The notes: generated by a model from the letters alone, not told the origin. Positions 32,088 through 40,923 are shown, numbered from the stretch's first letter. The stretch is DNA of 64,000 nt from Paenibacillus thalictri (GCF_004307995.1 NZ_SIRE01000026.1:1-64000); one strand, 5' to 3'. Program-made: numbers and translations.

Positions 32088-33803
32088 ATGCCGGGATGGC
32101 TTGATGAAGAGCACAACCGAATCGATGATGATTTTCTGCGAAACGGCAAAAGAAAGTATTTGCAGCAATTAACGCCCCGGCTTCAGCGGATGACCGGTTT
32201 GCTTGCTTCAAATGGCTCATGGCTGACCTATGGGGATGCGGTTGGGATGTACGGCTTTATGCTGTCGCTGAAGGGTAACGCTTCAATGTTTGGTTTTAGC
32301 CGGATCGGAACGGTTGCGGGGCAATGGCTGGAGGTTTGGGGATGGATCAACGAAATTTCCGTCGGTGCTCCGGATTGGGGCAGCCTCTGCAGCAGAAGTA
32401 TTGCGGAATCGCAAGCGATAGCAGCTGAATTAAACAGGGAAAAAGAACTGTGTGAACGGGAATTGGATATCGACGAGCAAAACGGGTTGATGAAAAATGC
32501 GCTGCATGCTTTTGTGCAAAGCAGGCTGCTTATCATCGATACCGACGACACGCTGCGCGAATATTTGGTCAATCGCCTGCTCATGGATGGCTGCACCGCT
32601 ATTGACGAGGCTTCGGATATAGAATCGGCGAAGAGGCTTTTGCGCGAGCATCATTATGATCTGATACTTCTGGATTTGATGATGTACCCACAATCCGGAT
32701 ATGAGATTTTCGAATTTCTGCAAAGCGATCCCGTGTTAAAATGGGTGCCTCTGATTGTGATGTCCGTTCGGGCCGATGTCCAGGACAAAGTCCGCTGTTT
32801 TTTTCTTGGAGCCGTCGATTTTGTAACCAAGCCGTTTGCGTATGAGGAGCTCGTCGCCCGCATCTACGGTATTCTTCACCGGACTCAAATATTCGAAAAG
32901 GTTGCTTTCCGCGATCCGCTTACAGGAGTGTACAACCGAAGGTATTTCGATCATCAAATCCAAACGGAGCTGCAGCGGATCAGCAGGCATCCGGTACCGA
33001 TTTCACTCGTTTTTATGGATATTGACCGCTTTAAAGCGATAAATGATACGTATGGCCACCACATCGGCGATTTGGTGCTGCAGGGACTAGCCGGTCTTCT
33101 GCAAAACAACCTGCGTTCCTCCGATCTGCTGGCCCGTCTCGGCGGCGAAGAGTTTGTGGTGGTCATGCCAAATACGTCAGGAGCAGATGCGCATAAAGTG
33201 ACTGAATATATTTTATCGCTTGCCCGCCAAGAGGCGATTGCACATCATGAGGGGGAAGCTCTGTATATTACATTTTCTGCGGGAGTTGCCGAGTGGCGTG
33301 CCGGAATGACATTGCAGATGTGGGTTCGGCAAGCGGATGCCTCCATGTACCTTGCTAAGCAGCAGGGCCGCAATCAAGTCGTTTTGTCTGTGGACGAAAT
33401 GAACGGTATGGCCGGCCGGGATGGACATGCGGAGCGTTGCAAAAAAATCGTCGTCGCCGCAGCGGATCCTTTTTTGAGGTCGATTCTCATTTCACGGCTG
33501 CAGCTGCCGAATGTGGATATTGCGGGGGCTGCCAACGGGGAAGAAGCATGTCAGCTGCTTTCTGCTGCGAGTCCTGCCGATCTTTGTATTGTCGATGAAC
33601 TCATGACGCTGGATGGCTTTGGGATGCTGGAGAAGCTGCAGGATGACCGGTCCCCGCAGAAGACGAAAGTATTGATGTTGTCGAGCCGGGCGAAAGAAAT
33701 CAAGTTGGCAAGCCGGATTCAGATTGGTTTTGACGATTTTATGATTAAGCCCTTTTCCATGGTGGATTTGGAACAGCGGGTGAAGAAGCTGCTCGATATA
33801 TAG
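32088..33803 (+). CDS. REC-GGDEF-REC response regulator, diguanylate cyclase
   Basis: A 571-aa cytoplasmic protein. Residues ~1-150 are an uncharacterised helical input region. REC1 (~165-280) has LLIIDTDD and the phospho-acceptor Asp in LILLDLMMYP, with KPFAYEEL. The GGDEF domain (~290-450) has DPLTGVYNRRYF, DIDRFKAINDTYGH and an intact GGEEF active site. An inhibitory RxxD site (RSSD) lies five residues before it. REC2 (~460-570) has CIVDELMTLDG and KPFSMVDL. It should make cyclic di-GMP under phosphorylation control with product inhibition. ATG 32088 is preferred (GGAG upstream) to an in-frame start at 32055. Confidence 0.87.
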   Translation: MPGWLDEEHNRIDDDFLRNGKRKYLQQLTPRLQRMTGLLASNGSWLTYGDAVGMYGFMLSLKGNASMFGFSRIGTVAGQWLEVWGWINEISVGAPDWGSLCSRSIAESQAIAAELNREKELCERELDIDEQNGLMKNALHAFVQSRLLIIDTDDTLREYLVNRLLMDGCTAIDEASDIESAKRLLREHHYDLILLDLMMYPQSGYEIFEFLQSDPVLKWVPLIVMSVRADVQDKVRCFFLGAVDFVTKPFAYEELVARIYGILHRTQIFEKVAFRDPLTGVYNRRYFDHQIQTELQRISRHPVPISLVFMDIDRFKAINDTYGHHIGDLVLQGLAGLLQNNLRSSDLLARLGGEEFVVVMPNTSGADAHKVTEYILSLARQEAIAHHEGEALYITFSAGVAEWRAGMTLQMWVRQADASMYLAKQQGRNQVVLSVDEMNGMAGRDGHAERCKKIVVAAADPFLRSILISRLQLPNVDIAGAANGEEACQLLSAASPADLCIVDELMTLDGFGMLEKLQDDRSPQKTKVLMLSSRAKEIKLASRIQIGFDDFMIKPFSMVDLEQRVKKLLDI

Positions 33804-33805
33804 CG

Positions 33806-33831
33806 AAGACGGGCGCAAGCCCGTCTTTGTT
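33806..33831 (+). terminator. Terminator of the GGDEF gene
   Basis: AAGACGGGC-GCAA-GCCCGTCTT (33806-33827) followed by TGTTT. The remaining 33832-34093 is non-coding with no clear promoter elements that I could fix. Confidence 0.75.
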
Positions 33832-34093
33832 TCGGAATGGTGAGCATTAGATTGGGGTCCGATGGCTCCATTGTTACAGTGGCGGAACCGGCCGGAATCG
33901 CATCGGCTTCCCTATTAAACCTCGCACGACACAAATTCGTGGTTTGGTTATTGCCGCCATCTATGCTACATTAAAAAATAGGAGAATTATTCATCTAAAC
34001 GGCCGCAGGAGCTGCTATTAAGGGACCTCTGGCACGTAGTGAATCGGTATTTACATCTAAAATAAAACGCGGGAGAAATCCCTGGAGGAAGAG

Positions 34094-34573
34094 ATGTCGG
34101 ACAAAGAGCAGTTAGTAAGGTTTGGCGTATCGATGCCGCAATATTTAATCGATCAGTTTGACGCGATGATAGGCGGACAAGGCTACGATAATCGTTCTGA
34201 AGCTGTCCGCGATTTGATCCGGAAGGCGCTGATTGCACCGAATCAGCTGCATGACGGGCAATGGGTGGCCGGAACCATCGTGCTTGTTTACGATCATCAT
34301 GTGAGCGACCTGCCGTTGGTGCTTACCGAGATGCAGCATCAGTATCACCACGAGATCAACTCGACGACACATATACATCTAAATCATCACCAATGCCTCG
34401 AAGTCATTGTCGTGCGTGGTCTTTATGCGCGGCTGCGGGAGCTTCATCAACACATCCAGGTGCTGAAGGGCGTCTTTTATGCTGAACTTTCGGTTACGCA
34501 TGTGGACGGCAATGAGAATGAAGACCATCACGGATCCCACGTCCGTCATGGGCACACACACGATCACAAATAA
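34094..34573 (+). CDS. nikR: Nickel-responsive regulator with extended His-rich tail
   Basis: A 159-aa NikR. The ribbon-helix-helix DNA-binding domain spans ~7-50 (VRFGVSMPQYLIDQFDAMIGGQGYDNRSEAVRDLIRKAL). The ACT-like metal domain includes the nickel ligands in QHQYHHEINSTTHIHLNHHQCLEVIVVRG (His and Cys of HxHLxHHxC). The C-terminus carries ~20 extra residues with many His and acidic residues (DGNENEDHHGSHVRHGHTHDHK), longer than typical NikR. It normally represses nickel uptake when nickel is plentiful. No nickel transporter or urease gene lies in the window, so its target is elsewhere. Confidence 0.9.
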   Translation: MSDKEQLVRFGVSMPQYLIDQFDAMIGGQGYDNRSEAVRDLIRKALIAPNQLHDGQWVAGTIVLVYDHHVSDLPLVLTEMQHQYHHEINSTTHIHLNHHQCLEVIVVRGLYARLRELHQHIQVLKGVFYAELSVTHVDGNENEDHHGSHVRHGHTHDHK

Positions 34574-34609
34574 TAAGCGTCTTTGGATGAACGGAAATGG
34601 GGAGTCGCA

Positions 34610-35002
34610 TTGAGCAGAAAGTATTATACTCTTGTTGAGGCAAACAGATTGCTTCCCGAGGTGCGCAAGCAGGTCGACGAGTTGCAGGAGATGAAACGCC
34701 AATTTGAGCGGAAATACACGGAGCTATGCGAGTTGAAACCGGGACAGCCGGACCATGACGATTTGACCTTTACGCTGGAATGTGAGCTTGAATTTTTACA
34801 GGTACAATTTAAAAGCGGTCTTGCCGGCTTTGAGCTGAAAGGAATCGAATTGAAGGACGTCGATATGGGACTTGTCGATTTCCCGGCGTTGATGGATGGC
34901 GGGGAAGTGCTGCTTTGCTGGAAAAAAGGCGAGGAGCGCGTCGAACACTATCACGGACTGTTTGATGGTTTTGCTGGCAGGAAAAAAATATCGGAGCTGT
35001 GA
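34610..35002 (+). CDS. DUF2203 family protein
   Basis: A 130-aa cytoplasmic protein. It begins KYYTLVEANRLLPEVRKQVDELQEMKRQFERKYTELCEL, the diagnostic start of the DUF2203 family, followed by coiled-coil-like helices. The C-terminal half has LKDVDMGLVDFPALMDGGEVLLCWKKGEERVEHYHGLFDGFAGRK (~83-127), the second conserved block. Function unknown. Start TTG 34610 is chosen because GGGGAG lies ~5 bases upstream and the family usually starts here; an in-frame TTG at 34583 is the alternative. It follows nikR by 36 bp, so co-transcription is likely. Confidence 0.78.
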   Translation: MSRKYYTLVEANRLLPEVRKQVDELQEMKRQFERKYTELCELKPGQPDHDDLTFTLECELEFLQVQFKSGLAGFELKGIELKDVDMGLVDFPALMDGGEVLLCWKKGEERVEHYHGLFDGFAGRKKISEL

Positions 35003-35087
35003 CGGTTTATTCCCTGGATTGACTTTGTCCTGTGATGAGGGGAAAAGCCTTATCATCTCGGCGGCTTGACTTGGAGGAAGTTTCGTT

Positions 35088-36701
35088 ATGAAATTCAAAT
35101 GGTTGTTCTTATGTTGGATGCTCGTGGTTTTGGTAGTGCCAAACCGCGTGTTTGCCCATGCTTCTTTGGTGCAGGCGGTACCGGAGGCCAATGCCAAGCT
35201 GGCGGCGGCGCCGGCGGAAGTTTCGCTGACGTTTAACGAGCGGCTGGAAGATGGATTGTTCTACATACGGGTATTTGACTCGGCGAAAAAGCAAATCACG
35301 AATGCTCAGGCTGCCATGAACGCGACCCACACGGGGGTAACGTTGAAGCTGCCGTCCGTTGGGGACGGGGATTATATCGTGACGTACCACATCATCTCGG
35401 CGGACGGTCATCCGGTGGAAGGCACCTATTTATTTACCGTAGGGCAAGGCTCGGGGAGTACGTCCCTGCCGGAAGACACGATGGCGAATATGCATCATCA
35501 CGGCGAACTTAACGGCCAATTGGAATTTTCCGATATCATTCAATTTGCCTCGCGTATTATTTATTTTATCGCGCTTCTTTTGGTGACCGGCTGGGCTGTA
35601 TGGATGCACATAGGCCGCTTCAAGGAAGCCAGCGTGCAAGAGTGGCTCCGCAAATGGAATGTAGGATTGCAGAGGTTGTTTTTGCTTGCCGTCATCTTTA
35701 TGATGTACACGCATCTGAACGATGTGCTCGGGGGCGGGGGAGCGCAAGATATTGCAGCCCTGTTTACAAAAACGGGACTGGGCATTTCATGGATGGTTAC
35801 GCTGGTCTTGTCTTTGCTTGGCTTTGTGTTTGTCGGACGCAAGCTGTGGGTGGATGTGTTATGGGCCGCCGCGCTGCTGCTTGCCAAATGTTTTAACGGC
35901 CATGCCGCAGCTTTTGAGCCGCGGAGTGAAACGATCGTTCTCGATTTTGTGCATCTGGCTGCCGCCGCTGCGTGGGTATCCGGTTTGCTGCTGCTCCTTC
36001 GCTTGTATTCGCATAGCAAAGAGGCGGCTGCATCGTTTTACCGCACATTCTCGAATGTGGCTTTTATCTCGATATTGCTGCTGATTGTGTCGGGGATCTT
36101 GTCGACGTTTATTTTTTTGCCGGATATAAGTTATCTCGCTTATACCCAATGGGGCGGGCTGCTGATTGCCAAAATGGTTCTGGTGCTGCTTGTCGTCATT
36201 ACCGCATCGTGTATCCGGCTGCTGTTCCGTAAACGGAATATGAGCGGTCTCCGTCCATGGCTTGTTCTTGACTCGGTATTCGCGCTACTTATTGTGGCTG
36301 TCGTTGGCGTATTTACTTACCTCAATCCGCTGCCGGCGAACGAACCGCTGCATTGGCACGTGATGGGCGAACGCCAGCATATGACGGTACAGATTACGCC
36401 TAATGTTCCCGGCAACAACAAATTTATCGTTAGCGTCTGGCTGCCCGAAAAGCTGGGCAAACCAAAGCAACTGCTACTGAAGCTGACGGATCTGGACAAT
36501 CCGGATATTGCGCCAATCGAGGTTCCTGTGACGCCTTTTGAAAATAAAATTCCGGGAGAGGAATCGTACGGCATGACCAAGTTCAGCTTTCAGGCGGAAG
36601 GCCGTTACTTGCCGTATGCGGGGCAATGGAACATTGAAGTCCGGGTGATGGATAGCAATGATGACGAGACCGTCTACGATAAAGTGATTCGAATCTATTA
36701 G
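35088..36701 (+). CDS. CopC-CopD fusion, copper resistance/uptake protein (YcnJ-like)
   Basis: A 537-aa membrane protein. A signal peptide (to VFA-HASLV, ~25) exposes a CopC-type domain whose new N-terminal His and SADGHPVEG (~105-113) fit the copper(II) site. Eight TM helices of CopD follow (~150-410), including WMHIGRFK, ..LVLLVVITASCIRLLFRKR and a YTQWGGLLIAKM segment. A C-terminal extracytoplasmic domain (~420-537) has EPLHWHVMGERQHMTVQITPN and resembles the YtkA-like part of YcnJ. The family imports copper or supplies it to oxidases. It follows DUF2203 by 85 bp and may share the nikR transcript. Confidence 0.85.
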   Translation: MKFKWLFLCWMLVVLVVPNRVFAHASLVQAVPEANAKLAAAPAEVSLTFNERLEDGLFYIRVFDSAKKQITNAQAAMNATHTGVTLKLPSVGDGDYIVTYHIISADGHPVEGTYLFTVGQGSGSTSLPEDTMANMHHHGELNGQLEFSDIIQFASRIIYFIALLLVTGWAVWMHIGRFKEASVQEWLRKWNVGLQRLFLLAVIFMMYTHLNDVLGGGGAQDIAALFTKTGLGISWMVTLVLSLLGFVFVGRKLWVDVLWAAALLLAKCFNGHAAAFEPRSETIVLDFVHLAAAAAWVSGLLLLLRLYSHSKEAAASFYRTFSNVAFISILLLIVSGILSTFIFLPDISYLAYTQWGGLLIAKMVLVLLVVITASCIRLLFRKRNMSGLRPWLVLDSVFALLIVAVVGVFTYLNPLPANEPLHWHVMGERQHMTVQITPNVPGNNKFIVSVWLPEKLGKPKQLLLKLTDLDNPDIAPIEVPVTPFENKIPGEESYGMTKFSFQAEGRYLPYAGQWNIEVRVMDSNDDETVYDKVIRIY

Positions 36702-36723
36702 AAGCGGAGTTTTATCCTAAAAT

Positions 36724-36771
36724 AAAAAGCGTACGCCCGGGCTGCTTATGGCCGGAGACGTACGCTTTTTT
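36724..36771. terminator. Bidirectional terminator
   Basis: AAAAAGCGTACG (36724-36735) pairs with CGTACGCTTTTT (36759-36770). The perfect 12-bp stem with A and T flanks can end transcription of copCD and of the convergent MFS gene; its right arm lies inside the last MFS codons. Confidence 0.8.
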
Positions 36772-37924
36772 GTTTGTAAGGCAGGGGGCGGGGCTTCATA
36801 TAGATGGTGCCGAAAAACAGCAGCCGCGTAGCTGCGATGATCATAAAGCAGCCCCATAATGGGAGGGCCGCGACCAGCGCTCCCGCAACAAACGCCCCGA
36901 TGCTGTTGCCGGCGTTCATGACCAGCTGGAAGTCGGAGAAATAAGCCATTTCTTTTTTATGTTTGCCGGCTTCCTCCATCATCATGGACTGGGAGGAAAC
37001 CTCGTAGACGCTTTGGCACAATCCGATCAAACCTTGCATCACGATGAGCAGCCACAGCTGCGAGACGAAGCCGTAAGGGATAACACAAAGCGCCATGGCA
37101 GCGACTGCGGCCGAGTATACTTTCCCTGAGCTGAAGCGTTCCATCAGTCTTCGCGCCAGCGGCAGCAGCAGTGCTGAGAGCACCCCCGCAGTGACGACGA
37201 AATAGGCGATTTGCGTGTTGGTTAATCCGAGCACTTTGACATGATAAATAATAAAAAGCGGGGCTACCATCGCAACGCCGATGTTATTGAGGCCCATCCA
37301 CCAGATTTTCCGGTCGCATTCCTGGAACGGTTTAACCATGGTAAACCGGATCGGCTTTTTCTCATGCGGCGCCAGCTCGGCTATTAAAGACATTCCCGCA
37401 AACGTGGCGATACACCCGATCAACATGGAAACAAAATAGTTTTTCGGAAAAAATACGTTTGTCGCATCTAATATTGCGCCGATGCCAAAGCTGCCTATCG
37501 TCACAATGACGATCCCGATCAGCTTGTTCATGCTGAAAATACCCGGGAATTGATGCGGCTCCACCCATCTGCGCATAATCGCCGGCTGCTGCGCGCCAGA
37601 TATCATCACAGCAACCGCATTGACCGACCAAAAAATGAGCAGATACGGGATCGGATTCGGCAGCAGCACCGAAAAGGCCATGCACAAAAATGCGCATTGC
37701 CTGATGTAGCCGCTGGCCAGAAAAACTCCCCTCGTAATGGGGAGCTGTCTGGTTAGAAAAGCAAGCGATATGGCGCAAAAAAGCGGAGGCAGCGAGTTGG
37801 AAAGGGCAATCTCAAAGTTGCTCGCTCCCAGCCTGGCGATCAAAACTTGCAGAAAAGTAAAAAAGGCGACACTTTTGACGTTTTGTAGCGCGGCGTCCAA
37901 ATAAATGCGCGTGGTGACTTTCAT
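36746..37924 (-). CDS. MFS transporter
   Basis: A 392-aa, 12-TM major facilitator protein. The N-terminal SVAFFTFLQVLIARLGASNFEIALSNSLPPLFCAISLAFL (~18-57) and the central basic loop (AELAPHEKKPIRFTMVKPFQECDRKIW, ~180-206) are typical of the Paenibacillus MFS group related to VPS13/YfkF-like exporters. No substrate can be assigned. A single gene, 113 bp downstream of the aldo/keto reductase gene on the same strand. Confidence 0.8.
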   Translation of the reverse strand: MKVTTRIYLDAALQNVKSVAFFTFLQVLIARLGASNFEIALSNSLPPLFCAISLAFLTRQLPITRGVFLASGYIRQCAFLCMAFSVLLPNPIPYLLIFWSVNAVAVMISGAQQPAIMRRWVEPHQFPGIFSMNKLIGIVIVTIGSFGIGAILDATNVFFPKNYFVSMLIGCIATFAGMSLIAELAPHEKKPIRFTMVKPFQECDRKIWWMGLNNIGVAMVAPLFIIYHVKVLGLTNTQIAYFVVTAGVLSALLLPLARRLMERFSSGKVYSAAVAAMALCVIPYGFVSQLWLLIVMQGLIGLCQSVYEVSSQSMMMEEAGKHKKEMAYFSDFQLVMNAGNSIGAFVAGALVAALPLWGCFMIIAATRLLFFGTIYMKPRPLPYKQKSVRLRP

Positions 37925-38037
37925 GCTGCCCCAGACCCTTCTGAAATAACGTATTCAAATGTGCTTTAGGAGCTAGCATACACTGTGTAAGTGTTAAATA
38001 ACATGGATCAGCTTGCTTAAAAACATGGATTATTTGT

Positions 38038-38964
38038 TCATGCCTGCTCTTTCCATGCTTGAGGGTGGCTGTCATTCAAGAACTCCGCGGCTCTGGCATT
38101 GGCTTCAACTTGCTCGGGATTTTTGCAGCCGGGAATGACCGCGGTGACTGCCGGATGCTTTAAGCACCAAGCCAAAGCCCATGTTGCCATATCCATTCCG
38201 GCCGGAACTTCGTTGTCGCGAATCTGCTCGACCAGCTTCAGCTTTTCCAGTGTCTGCTCCCGATCGTGCCGGTGGCGGACGTCGTTATCGGCAAAAGTGG
38301 CGCCTGGTTTGTATTTGCCGCTTAAGTAGCCGCTGGCCAACGGCACGCGGGCGAGAACGCCCAGGTTTTGCTCGATGCAGGATGGAAACACTCTTTCCTC
38401 CGGTTTGCGGTCAAGCCGGTTGTATACGACCTGGATCGCTTTAGAGCCCACCCGGGTAGAGCTTTCCGTTTGATGCAAGTTGTCGTTGCTGCCGATCGAG
38501 GTGCCGAGGTGCCGGATTTTACCGGCTTGCACCTGTTTATCAAGCGCCGTCCACAAGGCGTCGTTATCGAATGCTTCATCCGTACCCGAATGGAATTGGT
38601 AAAGGTCGATGTAATCTGTCTGCAGCGCTTTTAGCGAAGCGTCAAGTTGTGTTAATACGTCTTCCGCCGTCCACAATGGGTCGCGGGTAAAATTGCTTGT
38701 GAAATGATGCCCGAACTTGGTCGCGACAACCCATTCGTCCCGGTTTCCGCGGGCCAAGTAATTGCCGATCAGAGATTCGGAGAGATGGTCCCCGTAACAT
38801 TCGGCGGTGTCAATCAGGTTAATTCCCAACTCCTTGGATTTGTTCAAAATATCGTCAACTTGCCCTTGGCTGAATTGCATGCCCCACTCGCCGCCGAATT
38901 GCCATGTGCCAACGCCGATGACGGATACTTTCATTTCGGTTTGTCCCAATATACGGTATTTCAT
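38038..38964 (-). CDS. Aldo/keto reductase
   Basis: A 308-aa NADPH-dependent oxidoreductase. GVGTWQFGGEWG near the N-terminus and LIDTAECYGDHLSESLIGNYL (~50-70) give the catalytic Asp and Tyr. VVATKFG (~79-85) gives the Lys and LYQFHSG (~121-127) the usual His position. The C-terminal GCKNPEQVEANARA is the NADP-binding loop typical of the AKR5/YhdN-like group. Substrate unknown. Confidence 0.9.
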   Translation of the reverse strand: MKYRILGQTEMKVSVIGVGTWQFGGEWGMQFSQGQVDDILNKSKELGINLIDTAECYGDHLSESLIGNYLARGNRDEWVVATKFGHHFTSNFTRDPLWTAEDVLTQLDASLKALQTDYIDLYQFHSGTDEAFDNDALWTALDKQVQAGKIRHLGTSIGSNDNLHQTESSTRVGSKAIQVVYNRLDRKPEERVFPSCIEQNLGVLARVPLASGYLSGKYKPGATFADNDVRHRHDREQTLEKLKLVEQIRDNEVPAGMDMATWALAWCLKHPAVTAVIPGCKNPEQVEANARAAEFLNDSHPQAWKEQA

Positions 38965-39121
38965 AAGTCACCCTCCCGACTAATAGTGGTTCCATTTCAT
39001 TTAACGACAACCGGTTTGCGAAGTCAAAGCGGAAAACTTGTTTCTCTCGTGTATTTAGAATAAAATAATGCACAAAATACCAAAAACATTTATCTTGTGA
39101 ATGAATCAAGGAGGTCTCATC

Positions 39122-39556
39122 ATGGGAAAAAAATTGCCTTACATTCTGGCCGTGCTGCTGCTTGTGCTTGTGGGCATATCCATTTATGCCGTCACCCAAC
39201 AAAATAAGAACAACCAGGAACGCGCCAAGCCGGCTTCGCTTCAGGGACAGTCCGAACATTGGAAGGTGACCGTTGTCATGGTCGGCGACGGCAAGCAATC
39301 GGTTGTGAAGCCAACTGCGCAGTACAACGGGCTGGATAAACTTGCCGAGCTTATCGTTACCGTAAATTATAAGGACAATACGTCGACTTCGTTTACAGCA
39401 GTGCAGCCCGATATGTACGATAATCAGACGCCATACGATCCTGATCCTCAAGCAGCCGACAAAAGCTGGATGGATGTGCAGAATGTGCAGGTGGCATGGA
39501 AAGTGGGCGACAAGCCGTACAAAGAGTTTATGAATGTGGAAAATAAGGCGCAGTAA
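39122..39556 (+). CDS. Membrane-anchored hypothetical protein
   Basis: A 144-aa protein with one N-terminal TM helix (KKLPYILAVLLLVLVGISIYAV, ~3-24), no lipobox, and an extracytoplasmic beta-rich domain: VTVVMVGDGKQSVVKPTAQYNGLDKLAELIVTVNYKD. It contains Asp-rich YDNQTPYDPDPQAADKSW (~100-117). I do not recognise a family. ATG 39122 is chosen for AAGGAGG 8-9 bases upstream. A strong terminator follows. Confidence 0.65.
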   Translation: MGKKLPYILAVLLLVLVGISIYAVTQQNKNNQERAKPASLQGQSEHWKVTVVMVGDGKQSVVKPTAQYNGLDKLAELIVTVNYKDNTSTSFTAVQPDMYDNQTPYDPDPQAADKSWMDVQNVQVAWKVGDKPYKEFMNVENKAQ

Positions 39557-39583
39557 CATGGGCCGGCGATTCACCTGCATAGG

Positions 39584-39627
39584 AACACGGGCGAGCTCTC
39601 CATAAGGGAGCGTCCGTGTTTTTTTGT
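39584..39627 (+). terminator. Rho-independent terminator
   Basis: AACACGG (39584-39590) pairs with CCGTGTT (39614-39620), with an inner GCTC/GAGC-type stem, followed by seven T. Confidence 0.85.
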
Positions 39628-39648
39628 TAACAGGAGTGGAAAATACAT

Positions 39649-39678
39649 TTGACAATGAGAATCATTTTCAATTATTAT
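39649..39678 (+). promoter_or_regulatory. Fur-box promoter
   Basis: TTGACA (39649-39654), 18-bp spacer, TATTAT (39673-39678). Inside the spacer, TGAGAATCATTTTCA (39656-39670) matches the Bacillus 7-1-7 Fur box TGATAATNATTATCA at 12 of 14 defined positions. Iron-replete Fur would block this promoter. Confidence 0.75.
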
Positions 39679-39720
39679 TAATTATACAATAACTAGCTAT
39701 GTAGAAGGAGTCGAAATGTA

Positions 39721-40551
39721 ATGCGGGACTCTCGATTTCCGTTTCAGCAAGAACGGCTGTTGCATCATTTTTCCTCCATTACGATCGGTCCGGACGACAT
39801 GCTTGTCGCAGCTGCATTGGGAAGCGGCGTGTATCGCATCTTCAAAGAAGGACACATGGCGTGTATGGACAACGGCTTGCCCGAGGGTACGATTGTGAAT
39901 CGCTTGCAGCAGGACCGCGATGTCTTGTATGCGTGTACCAACAAAGGGTTGTTCCACCTGGAAGGCGACAGCTGGCAGGCGGATGAAGTTACCGTTCCTT
40001 GCTATCAATTGAAGAGCGAGGGCGGGTATTGTTTTGCGGCAACACAGTACGGTATTTGGTGTAAGTCATCTAAGGGATGGCTGAAGACGGATATATATAA
40101 CCAAGAAGTGTATGACTTTATTCAATCCCCTGATTTTTTGTTTTTGGGCAGCGAATGCGGACTTTCCATCTACGATTGGTATACCTCGTCGTGGATTCAT
40201 TATCCGATGGGTTCACCGATTACAAGCATGGCGTCGCTCCAGGGACGGTTGGTAGGCACGACGGGTCAAGGGGAACTTGTCTTCGGCAATGCGAAGGGCG
40301 CGTTTGACAAAGTTGTGTTTGAACGGTTCTTTTTTTATTCTGTCATTGCGTCAGGCGGCAAGGTGTACGCGTGCTCGAACAGAGGATTGTTTCTATTGAC
40401 TTGTTTTCGGGACAATCTTCGACTGATTTCAATCAAGCAGGGGATCCCGGTAACGGATGTGGCATTTGGCGGCAGCACGTTTTATTTGGCAACGTTGTAT
40501 GACGGCATTCAAACGATTGCCCTGAAAAAAGAAGAAGGCGGTGCGGTATGA
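39721..40551 (+). CDS. Fur-controlled beta-propeller-like protein
   Basis: A 276-aa protein without signal peptide or TM segment. Repeating ~40-residue units contain a short strand pattern ending in (Y/F)-x-G/T-x-x-G-(L/I)-(F/Y): AALGSGVYRI, ACTNKGLFHL, AATQYGIWC, LGSECGLSIYDW, ACSNRGLFLL, ATLYDGIQTI. This looks like a six-to-seven-bladed propeller, similar to sensor ligand-binding propellers (Reg_prop-like). No enzymatic motif. The gene follows a clear Fur box and overlaps a 30-codon membrane peptide gene, so it is likely used in iron limitation. RBS GAAGGAG. Confidence 0.6.
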   Translation: MRDSRFPFQQERLLHHFSSITIGPDDMLVAAALGSGVYRIFKEGHMACMDNGLPEGTIVNRLQQDRDVLYACTNKGLFHLEGDSWQADEVTVPCYQLKSEGGYCFAATQYGIWCKSSKGWLKTDIYNQEVYDFIQSPDFLFLGSECGLSIYDWYTSSWIHYPMGSPITSMASLQGRLVGTTGQGELVFGNAKGAFDKVVFERFFFYSVIASGGKVYACSNRGLFLLTCFRDNLRLISIKQGIPVTDVAFGGSTFYLATLYDGIQTIALKKEEGGAV

Positions 40552-40640
40552 ACATGCTGGTGACCCTGATTATGCTGCTTTTTGCCATGAATGCGGCGAT
40601 TTTTATTCTGTTTTTCATGGAACGCAGAAAAGTGAAATAG
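40548..40640 (+). CDS. 30-aa single-TM membrane peptide
   Basis: ATG 40548 overlaps the preceding stop (ATGA). The product is one hydrophobic helix (VTLIMLLFAMNAAIFILFFM) followed by a basic tail (ERRKVK), giving a positive-inside C-terminus. An AAGGCGG sequence upstream may serve as RBS. The coupling and the terminator directly behind it suggest it is real and iron-regulated with the propeller gene. Confidence 0.6.
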   Translation: MNMLVTLIMLLFAMNAAIFILFFMERRKVK

Positions 40641-40652
40641 GACGGATATAGG

Positions 40653-40688
40653 AAAAGCCCGGAGGGGAAGGGACTCCCTGGGCTTTTT
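40653..40688 (+). terminator. Terminator of the Fur-box operon
   Basis: AAAAGCCCGG (40653-40662) pairs with CCTGGGCTTTTT (inner GGAG/CTCC stem), with a final T run. Confidence 0.8.
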
Positions 40689-40750
40689 ACGGTTTTCTGA
40701 ACGAAACGCTGGACAAGACAAGCTGCAAGCTATATAATTTTCATTATCTC

Positions 40751-40821
40751 GCGGGTGTAGTTCAATGGCAGAACTCCAGCTTCCCAAGCTGGTGGCGTGG
40801 GTTCGATTCCCATCACCCGCT
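40751..40821 (+). tRNA. tRNA-Gly (anticodon CCC)
   Basis: Acceptor GCGGGTG pairs with CACCCGC. The anticodon arm CCAGC-TTCCCAA-GCTGG shows anticodon CCC, the T arm is GTGGG-TTCGATT-CCCAT, and the discriminator is T. CCA is not encoded. It decodes GGG. A terminator follows 12 bp later. Confidence 0.93.
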
Positions 40822-40832
40822 TACTTCACAAA

Positions 40833-40857
40833 GTCCTTGATGTTCAAGGGCTTTTTT
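40833..40857 (+). terminator. Terminator of the tRNA transcript
   Basis: CCTTGA-TGT-TCAAGG (40835-40849) followed by CTTTTTT. Confidence 0.8.
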
Positions 40858-40923
40858 CATGGAAACATACGTTGACACAAGCCTTAACACTGAGGCGGAA
40901 CCTCCGTCTGAGACATAGGTTTG

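Noticed and set aside
40751..40821. tRNA-Gly as integration site of the tail cluster
   Set aside because: The tRNA is 10 kb away with ordinary genes between, and no integrase or tRNA 3'-end duplicate is present.
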